Shown here in pieces: positions 56,670-64,000 of a stretch of DNA of 64,000 bases (positions are counted from its first letter, which is position 1; every line of letters starts with the position of its first letter). The notes beneath the pieces were generated by a model, which worked only from the letters and a program-made list of their open reading frames with translations, was not told the origin of the DNA and made no database searches. The stretch is from assembly GCF_014145225.1 (NCBI RefSeq), contig NZ_JABVCQ010000006.1:1-64000 (forward strand), given 5' to 3'. Source of the DNA: Thiospirillum jenense (GTDB taxonomy: Bacteria; Pseudomonadota; Gammaproteobacteria; Chromatiales; Chromatiaceae). Position numbers and translations under genes: made by a program.

Positions 56670-59402
56670 TTAACGCCGCTTTTTATCCATTGGTGCGGTT
56701 AATTGTTGATAACGGTTGAATAACAACGCCACGCGCTCGGCACCGTTATTAAACGCGAATTGTGAATACGCCGCATCCACCGCAGCGTCTAATTGGCGAT
56801 GAGCGCGCACTAATGGCGGTGGCATGAGTAATGGATCATACAGCGCGGCTAATGATGAGTCGGGGTATTGTTGACGGGCAATTAATAACGCTTGGGCGGC
56901 AGTTTCAATGCGTTGCTGGTGTTTATCAGTGATTAAGTCTGGCCACGGAAAGTTATTATACACAATGGTATTGGAGTATTGATAATCGCTTTTTAAGCGC
57001 CCAGTAACCGTGCGCATCCATGCAATGTGCATAGCGGATGATAATACGCCAAAGTGATAAAGGGTGGCATTGGGAATAATATGCAATTTATCACCAGCAA
57101 TATGTTCTGGCGGTAAAAAACCAATTGGAATATAGCGTCTGCGTTCAGATGAAACACATGGAATCGCTAAATACGGCACATCTGGCTGGCGTATTTCACC
57201 AAATAACGTCGGCGAAGCGGCCAGTTTATTTGTTGCTGCTCTGGTACTATTCAAGCGTACCTGTTTACATTGATTAACACGAGCCAAAACGTCCGGCATT
57301 TGTCGCAGTTCGTTGGGCGCAATATCAATTAACCAAAGACAATAACGCGGAATCGCATTAATGAACTCGTTGCCCATCGAAAACGGTCTAATCCACCGCA
57401 TCACTTGTGGATTTTTGCGAATCAATTCCTGCTTTTCAGCCTCAGATAATAGCAAATGACCACCATCGTTTGCCATTGAACCAAACACAATTGGCGGGAC
57501 ATGACAAATTGGTTGACTACGTCGCGTTATCACGACATTGGGCGCATCAACTAAATACGGATTGATATTATTTACCGTTGTTTCTTTCGCTTCACTCCGC
57601 ACATTCTCATACACAAACAAGCGTTTTTTGATTGGCTCATGCAATGCAAATCCAATCATCACACAATGCACCACTGCTTGCCCACTGGCTTCATTTGACC
57701 ATTGAAACGTGCGATGCGCAAAATGAATCTGCGCACCGCGCTTGAGTAATTCAGACCATAAGACGCCAACCTGCTCGCCCTGCGTAATTGAATTGGTGGC
57801 GACAAATGCGCTTTTAATTGCGGGATTGTCGGCCATGTAATCCGTTGATTTAATAAACCACGCCGCCACAAAGTCTAAAACCCTCGCGCCTTTAATACCA
57901 TTAAACACCTGCGCAAAGTCCGCCTTTTGTAATGCGTTCTGCTCTTTTTTACCAACAAATGGCGGATTACCCAGAATATAAGTCAATTCAGCGGGCGCTA
58001 TAATCGAGCGCCAATCCAATTGCAACGCATTGCCGTGTACAATGGTTGCGGCATGAGTTAATGGAATACGCGCATAATACTTGCCGAATTGCTGCGACAC
58101 CAACTGATTCATTTGATGATCGGTCAGCCACAATGCCGTGCGCGCAATCTGCGCCGGAAACTCCTCAATTTCAATTCCATAACACTGGTTCACATTGCAC
58201 AGGATATTAAACTCACCCACGCCAATGGTTAAATTGCTGGTATCATTAAATAACACCTGCAAGACTTCCAATTCTAATAATCGCAATTCCCGATACGCAA
58301 TGACTAAAAAATTGCCGCAGCCGCAGGCCGGATCAAGTAATGTAATCGCCGCTAATTGTTGTTGAAACGCAAATAACTGTTGCCGCGATTGGCGTTTAAT
58401 CCGTTGCCATTCAGCGCGCAATTCATCTAAAAACAGCGGCCCAATTAACTTGAGAATATTCACCTCGGACGTGTAATGCGCCCCCAATTGCCGCCGCGCC
58501 GCCGGCGCCATCACCGCTTGAAATAACGCGCCAAAGATCGCCGGTGAAATGCGCCCCCAATCCAATGCACACGCGGCTAATAACAGATCGCGCAATTCTC
58601 GATCAAAGGCGGCTGTTGGTAAATGCTCGACATATAATTGCCCGTTAATATAGGCGAACGCCGCTAATTGTTCATCCAAGCGCGTCGAGCGTTTATCATT
58701 TGGCGTATTCAATACCTCAAATAAATGCGCCAACCATTGCCCTAAATCACTGCCATCTGCCGCCGTGCGCTGCTCGATCAATTCCTGAAATTGATTGATT
58801 TCAAAAATACCGGTGTGTTCGGCAAATAAACAAAACACCAGCCGCACGAGATAGACTTCTAATTCATGTCCGGCGTAACCGCTCTGTTTTAATTTGTCAT
58901 GCAGCCGCCCCATTTGCTCGGCGGCTTTCACATTGGTTAGGTCTTGTTCTTGATAGCGCCGCGTGTGATACCCGGCAATAAACCCGAATAAATGAATATG
59001 CTGCACCAATTCAGATAACGCGAATTCAACTTGTGTATTGTCTTCTAAATCATATAAGCGCATTCGTGCAAAATCTGACACCAAAATATAGCGCGGCAAT
59101 TCATATTCTTTTAAGCCTGGAAAATAATCAATCGCCGGCGTATAAGCGCGATCTAAACTTTTACCGCGTGATTTTTGTTCAACTAATAACGTGCCTTTCC
59201 ACAATAAATCCACATACCCATCCCGCCCGTCTATTTTTTTAACACGCTGTTCAAAACTCGCCACGCGCCGCCGCGTTACGCCAAAGATTTGAAAAAAATC
59301 ATCCCAGAATGATTTGGCTTCGGCGTGTTCGGCGGTTTCATTCGCCCACTCATGCGCAAATTGCTGCGCCCGTGCTTTAATGTCATTCCAGGCTAATGGC
59401 AT
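56670..59402 (-). CDS. MmeI-like type IIL (IIG) restriction-modification enzyme
   Basis: Encodes 910 residues, a single-chain restriction and methylation enzyme. The N-terminal nuclease has GRDGYVDLLWKGTLLVEQKS about residue 54-73, giving D-x(n)-E-x-K. A helical linker follows, then an adenine-N6 methyltransferase with motif I LLDPACGCGNFLVIAY about residue 354 and motif IV YILGNPPFVGKK about residue 480. The target-recognition domain is in the last 300 residues. Full length and intact motifs suggest an active enzyme. Its recognition site cannot be read off. Confidence 0.9.
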   Translation of the reverse strand: MPLAWNDIKARAQQFAHEWANETAEHAEAKSFWDDFFQIFGVTRRRVASFEQRVKKIDGRDGYVDLLWKGTLLVEQKSRGKSLDRAYTPAIDYFPGLKEYELPRYILVSDFARMRLYDLEDNTQVEFALSELVQHIHLFGFIAGYHTRRYQEQDLTNVKAAEQMGRLHDKLKQSGYAGHELEVYLVRLVFCLFAEHTGIFEINQFQELIEQRTAADGSDLGQWLAHLFEVLNTPNDKRSTRLDEQLAAFAYINGQLYVEHLPTAAFDRELRDLLLAACALDWGRISPAIFGALFQAVMAPAARRQLGAHYTSEVNILKLIGPLFLDELRAEWQRIKRQSRQQLFAFQQQLAAITLLDPACGCGNFLVIAYRELRLLELEVLQVLFNDTSNLTIGVGEFNILCNVNQCYGIEIEEFPAQIARTALWLTDHQMNQLVSQQFGKYYARIPLTHAATIVHGNALQLDWRSIIAPAELTYILGNPPFVGKKEQNALQKADFAQVFNGIKGARVLDFVAAWFIKSTDYMADNPAIKSAFVATNSITQGEQVGVLWSELLKRGAQIHFAHRTFQWSNEASGQAVVHCVMIGFALHEPIKKRLFVYENVRSEAKETTVNNINPYLVDAPNVVITRRSQPICHVPPIVFGSMANDGGHLLLSEAEKQELIRKNPQVMRWIRPFSMGNEFINAIPRYCLWLIDIAPNELRQMPDVLARVNQCKQVRLNSTRAATNKLAASPTLFGEIRQPDVPYLAIPCVSSERRRYIPIGFLPPEHIAGDKLHIIPNATLYHFGVLSSAMHIAWMRTVTGRLKSDYQYSNTIVYNNFPWPDLITDKHQQRIETAAQALLIARQQYPDSSLAALYDPLLMPPPLVRAHRQLDAAVDAAYSQFAFNNGAERVALLFNRYQQLTAPMDKKRR

Positions 59403-59499
59403 GGTTTATTCCGTTATCGTGTTGAGCATCATAAAAAATCTTATTCAAGATAACTCAGGAGTTGCGCCGTTCAGATTATAACTAATTGATTAAGACAGT

Positions 59500-59528
59500 G
59501 CGTTCCCACACTGGCGCGTGGGAACGAT
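59500..59528. repeat. GTTCCCACGC palindrome copy next to a T run
   Basis: GCGTTCCCACACTGGCGCGT followed by GGGAACGATC differs from copy 1 by one base in the left arm. It is followed on the plus strand by AATTTTTTATA. It lies between accA and the restriction enzyme gene. Confidence 0.75.
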
Positions 59529-59557
59529 CAATTTTTTATAAAAGGAGGCAGTCGGTT

Positions 59558-60514
59558 TTAATCCTTAAACCGCCCATACGCACGAATGCGTTCATAGCGC
59601 CGCGCCAGCAATTGCTCCGTTTCCAATGACTCCAATTCAATCAACTGCTCTAATAACACACCTTTTAATGCCGCCGCCATGGTTGGCACATCACGATGCG
59701 CCCCACCGAGTGGTTCTGGCACAATGGCATCCACCAAATCTAATTCCTTCAATTTGTCCGACGTAATTGCCATTGCCTCGGCGGCCAATTGCGCTTTATC
59801 AGCACTTTTCCATAAAATAGACGCGCAGCCTTCGGGTGAAATGACCGAATAAGTGCTGAATTGCAGCATAATTAACCGATCCCCCACACCAATTGCCAAT
59901 GCGCCACCCGAGCCGCCTTCACCCGTGACCGTGGCAATAATTGGCACGCGCAAAGTGGACATTACCTGCAAATTGCGCGCAATGGCTTCACTCTGCCCGC
60001 GTTCTTCTGCACCCACGCCCGGATACGCGCCGGGCGTATCAATAAAGGTTAAAATCGGTAATGAAAACCGCTCGGCTAATTGCATTAAACGCAATGCTTT
60101 ACGATAACCTTCGGGTCGCGGCATTCCAAAATTACGCAGGATTTTTTCTTTCGTATCCCGCCCTTTTTGATGCCCAATGACCATCACCGCCCGCCCGTCC
60201 AGCCGCGCCAACCCGCCGACAATCGCCTGGTCATCGGCAAAAGCGCGGTCGCCGTGCAACTCTTGAAAGTCATCGCACAGGTGGTGGACATAATCCAAAA
60301 AATAGGGACGCAGCGGATGGCGCGACAATTGCGAGATTTGCCAAGGCGTCAGCGCGGCAAAAATCTGCTGCGTCAGCGCCTGACTTTTAGTTTTTAAATG
60401 GTCAATTTCTTCCTCAATGTTAATTGCGTTATCCTTACCAACATGTCGCAGTTCTTCGATTTTCGCCTCCAGTTCGGCGACAGGTTGCTCAAATTCTAAA
60501 AAGTTTAGGTCCAT
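59558..60514 (-). CDS. accA: Acetyl-CoA carboxylase carboxyltransferase subunit alpha
   Basis: Encodes 318 residues, the usual length. With AccD it transfers carboxyl from biotin to acetyl-CoA, the first step of fatty acid synthesis. Family marks are [20 protein letters not shown] at the start, [19 protein letters not shown] about residue 85, and [20 protein letters not shown] about residue 155. [20 protein letters not shown] about residue 200 gives the oxyanion-hole glycines. It is divergent from ppc. Codons in the first third are GC-rich and in the rest AT-leaning. Confidence 0.97.
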   Translation of the reverse strand: MDLNFLEFEQPVAELEAKIEELRHVGKDNAINIEEEIDHLKTKSQALTQQIFAALTPWQISQLSRHPLRPYFLDYVHHLCDDFQELHGDRAFADDQAIVGGLARLDGRAVMVIGHQKGRDTKEKILRNFGMPRPEGYRKALRLMQLAERFSLPILTFIDTPGAYPGVGAEERGQSEAIARNLQVMSTLRVPIIATVTGEGGSGGALAIGVGDRLIMLQFSTYSVISPEGCASILWKSADKAQLAAEAMAITSDKLKELDLVDAIVPEPLGGAHRDVPTMAAALKGVLLEQLIELESLETEQLLARRYERIRAYGRFKD

Positions 60515-60659
60515 GATGCCTCGTGTAAATGATAAAAACGCCAGTTAAATGGCAGGAAAAATTGTTTGGCGCCGCCCAGTTGTCTAGGCGTTAATTGCGC
60601 AGATCGGTAGTATCCTAAAACACTCTTGCTTGACGTGCTTGCCAGTTGAATTGCCACCC

Positions 60660-63449
60660 ATGACCCACACCATGCCCGCCACCGCCTCCGAACGCGACAT
60701 TCAATTATTCACCACCCTGCTCGGCGAAGTGTTACGCGAACACAGCCGCAAACGAGTATTAGTGGTTGTTGAACGCCTGCGCGATGGGTTTTTAACCCTG
60801 CGTCGCGCTGATGATCCCGAATTGCGCGCCAAATTGATGCACCGAATTAACAGCCTTGATCCGCAAACGCTATCCGAAGTCATTCGTGCCTATAATATCT
60901 ATTTCAGTTTGGTGAATATCGCCGAAGAAGTGAATGGTTATTTACAGCGCCGTTCATTAGTCAGCGCCGGCGGCCGTTTATGGCGCGGTTCATTCGATCA
61001 CACCTTGCGTCAATTCGCCGCCGACGGTATGAGCGCCGACCAATTGCAAAACTTATTTGCGCAATTATTATATCTGCCCGTCTTCACCGCCCATCCCACC
61101 GAAGCCAAACGGCGCATTAACTTGGAAACGCAACGGCGGATTTTTTTATTAGCCATTGACCTACACCGCCATAAACTCAATCAAGAAGAACAACAGGATT
61201 TACTCGGCAAAATCCTCGGCGAAATCCAAATTTTATGGAAAACCGATGAGGTGCGTATTCACAAACCGCAGGTCGCCGATGAAGTGCGTCAAGGTTTATA
61301 TTTCTTTCGGGCGTCATTATTTACCGCCTTACCGCTGCTCTATCGCAATTTAGATCGCACCGTGCGGCGCATTTATAATACCGAAAAACCCATGCACGTC
61401 CCCAGCTTTATTCAATTCGGCTCGTGGATTGGAGGCGACCGCGACGGCAATCCATTCGTCCGCCCCGAAACCACCGAATTGGCAATACGAATGCAATGCG
61501 AACTGGTATTAGAAGAATACCTCGAACGCATTCAACAATTAAGCCGCATTCTCAGTCATTCGAATCTGTTATGCCAACCATCGCCGCAATTTCTCAATAG
61601 CCTCGACGCGGATGAAGATTATTGGATCAATACCATGCGTCAAAGTCAACGGCGCTATGGCCATGAACCCTATCGCCGCAAATTAGCCACCATGCGTCAT
61701 CGGTTAATGGTCACATTAGACCGAGTACGCGCCCGATTACAGGGGCATGATGTGCGATTACCGGATGGCTATCGTGATGCCGATGAATTGCAACAGGATT
61801 TATATCTCATTCGTGATTCGTTAATGAGTCATGGGGACGCCAATGTCGCCGAAGGTGAATTAAAAGACTTAATTCGTTTAGTCGAAACCTTCGGGTTTCA
61901 TTTGGTGCATTTAGATATTCGCCAAGAATCCAATCGCCACACCCAAGCCGTGACGGAATTATTTGCCCGCCAACCCGGCGCTCCGTTATATGCCGCATTT
62001 AATGAAGAACAAAAACTACTCGCGCTCTCCGAAGCCATTGCCCACCCGCACCCGTTGCATATTGATAAAGCCACGCTCACCTTTGAAACGCGAGAGACAT
62101 TAGAAGTTTTTGAATTAATCGCCCGCCTGCGCGCTGAAATAAGCCCACAGATTTTTGGTGCCTATGTGATTTCCATGACTCATCACGCCAGTCACGTCAT
62201 GGAAGTCATGTTATTAGCCCGACTTGCAGGATTAGCTGGCTATACAAATGACGGCTGGTTTTGTCATCTTCAAATCGCTCCATTATTTGAAACGATTGAA
62301 GATTTAACCCGCATTGATCAGATCATGGCTACCCTGTTTAATCACCCGACCTATGCTGCTTTATTAAAAGCATCGGGGCAATTCCAAGAGGTCATGCTCG
62401 GCTATTCTGATTCCTGTAAAGACGGCGGTATTTTAACGTCAACCTGGAAATTATATGAAGCACAAGAACGGGTGATGGCATTAGCTGATGCGCATGGTAT
62501 TCAATGCCGTTTATTTCACGGCCGCGGCGGCACCATTGGACGGGGCGGCGGCCCAACGCATGAAGCAATTCTGGCGCAACCAATTGCAACCGTGCGCGGG
62601 CAAATTAAGTTTACTGAACAAGGCGAAGTCTTATCTTATCGGTATGCCAATCCCGAAACGGCGTTATACGAATTAACAATGGGCATCAGCGGGTTAATGA
62701 AAGCCAGCCGTTGTTTAATTGAACCAGTGACGGAAATACGCAAAGATTATCTTGGCATCATGGCCGAATTAGCGCATGATGGCGAAGCTGCATATCGGCA
62801 ATTAACTCAAAACATGCCCGGCTTTATTGATTATTTCTATGAAGTCACGCCATTAGACGCCATTGCATTACTTAACATTGGCTCGCGCCCGGCACATCGC
62901 AAACGCAATGACCGCTCATTAAATTCCATTCGCGCCATTCCCTGGGTATTCGGCTGGGCGCAATCCCGCCATACATTACCGGCCTGGTATGGCATTGGCA
63001 GTGCAATTGAACGGTGGCGCGGTAATGATTTAGAACGATTAGCCAAGTTACAGCGGATGTATCAAGAATGGCCATTCTTCCGGGCGCTATTGAGCAATAC
63101 GCAAATGTCATTATTCAAAGCGGAAATGCACATTGCGCATGAATACACCCGGTTAGTTCAGGATCGCGGTATGGCGGAAATGATTTTTCAACATATCCAA
63201 GCCGAATATCAACGGACTTTAACGCAAGTACTGCATATTGCTGGGCTGCAAATGCTATTAGAAGAAACGCCAGAATTACAGGTTTCATTAGGGCGGCGTA
63301 ATGCGTATCTTGATCCGTTAAATCACGTTCAAATCACATTATTAGAACGCTATCGTGATGAAAGTACACTCGAGCAACGTGAACAGTGGCTGGATTTATT
63401 ATTGCGTTCAATTAACGCGATTGCGGCAGGAATGCGGAATACGGGATAA
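60660..63449 (+). CDS. ppc: Phosphoenolpyruvate carboxylase
   Basis: Encodes 929 residues from the ATG at 60660; a TTG ten codons upstream is less likely. It makes oxaloacetate from phosphoenolpyruvate and bicarbonate. Catalytic marks are VFTAHPTEAKRR about residue 140, IGGDRDGNPFV about residue 260, MLGYSDSCKDGGIL about residue 578 and FHGRGGTIGRGGGPTHEAIL in two parts about residue 620. The segment GSRPAHRK and the C-terminal NTG end are family typical. It is an anaplerotic or CO2-fixing enzyme. Confidence 0.97.
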   Translation: MTHTMPATASERDIQLFTTLLGEVLREHSRKRVLVVVERLRDGFLTLRRADDPELRAKLMHRINSLDPQTLSEVIRAYNIYFSLVNIAEEVNGYLQRRSLVSAGGRLWRGSFDHTLRQFAADGMSADQLQNLFAQLLYLPVFTAHPTEAKRRINLETQRRIFLLAIDLHRHKLNQEEQQDLLGKILGEIQILWKTDEVRIHKPQVADEVRQGLYFFRASLFTALPLLYRNLDRTVRRIYNTEKPMHVPSFIQFGSWIGGDRDGNPFVRPETTELAIRMQCELVLEEYLERIQQLSRILSHSNLLCQPSPQFLNSLDADEDYWINTMRQSQRRYGHEPYRRKLATMRHRLMVTLDRVRARLQGHDVRLPDGYRDADELQQDLYLIRDSLMSHGDANVAEGELKDLIRLVETFGFHLVHLDIRQESNRHTQAVTELFARQPGAPLYAAFNEEQKLLALSEAIAHPHPLHIDKATLTFETRETLEVFELIARLRAEISPQIFGAYVISMTHHASHVMEVMLLARLAGLAGYTNDGWFCHLQIAPLFETIEDLTRIDQIMATLFNHPTYAALLKASGQFQEVMLGYSDSCKDGGILTSTWKLYEAQERVMALADAHGIQCRLFHGRGGTIGRGGGPTHEAILAQPIATVRGQIKFTEQGEVLSYRYANPETALYELTMGISGLMKASRCLIEPVTEIRKDYLGIMAELAHDGEAAYRQLTQNMPGFIDYFYEVTPLDAIALLNIGSRPAHRKRNDRSLNSIRAIPWVFGWAQSRHTLPAWYGIGSAIERWRGNDLERLAKLQRMYQEWPFFRALLSNTQMSLFKAEMHIAHEYTRLVQDRGMAEMIFQHIQAEYQRTLTQVLHIAGLQMLLEETPELQVSLGRRNAYLDPLNHVQITLLERYRDESTLEQREQWLDLLLRSINAIAAGMRNTG

Positions 63450-63555
63450 AATAAATCAAAATAACAACGGGTGCGCAATTGATGGGAGATGATCCGATTT
63501 ACTTTTTACCGCATTTCCCCGCAAAGTCAATTGCGTCACCGCGAATAACGCCGAA

Positions 63556-63963
63556 TCAATCGCCGTCTTCAATATTGCGGTAACGGTCACTGAAACGCAT
63601 GACTAAAATGGCAATGGTAACCAATAAAATTGCACCACTTTCATACACCAAATTAAGACTGACATTTTTACCTTGCAAAACAATTAACCGTGATAATGCA
63701 GTCACAGCAATCAGCATCGGGTAGGTAAAGGGGACGGTGTGACGTTGAAAATACACATTCGCCATTGCCATAATTTCAATAAAAATGAACATTAACAGCA
63801 AATCTTGTAATAGCACCTCACCCTGTATGTGAATTGCAAATACAGCTTGACCAATCCCGATCAATGCGAATCCGCCTATAGCTACAAGAGCGGCTTTTTC
63901 AACATAGCGGAATAACGCGGATAATAAACGGTCAATTCGTTGTTCTAAAGTGGTTATATTCAT
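63556..63963 (-). CDS. PsiE-family membrane protein
   Basis: Encodes 135 residues with four hydrophobic segments. VEKAALVAIGGFALIGI is the first; LLLMFIFIEIMAMANVYFQ is the second and the strongest match to PsiE, the phosphate-starvation-inducible protein of E. coli. The function is unknown. It is convergent with ppc. A start at 63963 is supported by GAGG about eight bases upstream. Confidence 0.85.
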   Translation of the reverse strand: MNITTLEQRIDRLLSALFRYVEKAALVAIGGFALIGIGQAVFAIHIQGEVLLQDLLLMFIFIEIMAMANVYFQRHTVPFTYPMLIAVTALSRLIVLQGKNVSLNLVYESGAILLVTIAILVMRFSDRYRNIEDGD

Positions 63964-64000
63964 GGTGATTAAACCTCGTGGTCTGGATAATGATGATCGC

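Overview
The window reads as chromosome of a free-living gammaproteobacterium. Several gene orders are classic for that class: recA-recX-alaS, rhodanese-secB-gpsA (yibN-secB-gpsA in Escherichia coli), trxB divergent from the ftsK locus, and proC-yggT. A Hox-type NAD-linked hydrogenase/diaphorase set, two rhodaneses, a SqrR/BigR-type ArsR repressor and a dispersed GTTCCCACGC palindrome would fit a sulphur-oxidising lineage (Chromatiales or Thiotrichales). That placement is inference; no rRNA is present to settle it. Genes are densely packed on both strands with mostly short gaps.

Layout. 0-10 kb (mostly minus strand): end of an exported protein, an uncharacterised gene, tRNA-Ala and tRNA-Glu, hemH, sucB, a CPBP membrane protease, a 51-residue membrane protein, alaS, a methyltransferase, recX and recA. 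10-17 kb (plus): prfB with a programmed frameshift, a fructosamine-kinase-like gene, sixA, a membrane rhodanese, secB, gpsA and an asparagine-synthase-type amidotransferase. 17-21 kb: a PEP-CTERM protein and a secreted metzincin protease diverge from a 0.6-kb control region that carries two sigma-54-type promoters and three copies of a 19-bp element. 21-30 kb (visibly AT-richer): a LapD-like degenerate GGDEF/EAL receptor, an O-antigen ligase fused to a family-9 glycosyltransferase, a PilU-type ATPase and an RND pump. 30-35 kb: leuD, a frameshifted HybE-like gene, a RimB-type zinc protease, an FtsK membrane domain without a motor, trxB, proC and yggT.

35-45 kb: hoxE-hoxF-(zinc-ribbon membrane gene)-hoxU-hoxY with no hoxH, then a persulfide-sensor-type ArsR, a response regulator, a rhodanese, a lipid A acyltransferase, a methyltransferase and a diguanylate cyclase. 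45-46 kb: an eight-repeat CRISPR array without cas genes, with its trailer-end terminator and a near-perfect CRP-type site beyond the leader. 46-54 kb: a solute-binding protein, cysG, a DegP/DegQ-type protease, an ArsP-like permease with a small thioredoxin, ilvB and an ankyrin lipoprotein. 54-60 kb: DUF486, tilS, a MazEF-type module, a Uma2 nuclease and an MmeI-like restriction-modification protein. 60-64 kb: accA, ppc and psiE.

The most unusual observations are a UAA (not UGA) stop at the RF2 frameshift site, the bidirectional sigma-54 control region, the motor-less FtsK at the native ftsK locus, the ligase-glycosyltransferase fusion, the hox cluster without its catalytic subunit, the CRP-type site next to the CRISPR leader, and strong over-representation of the hexamer CAATTG. 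All protein calls come from reading motifs by eye; no database search was run.
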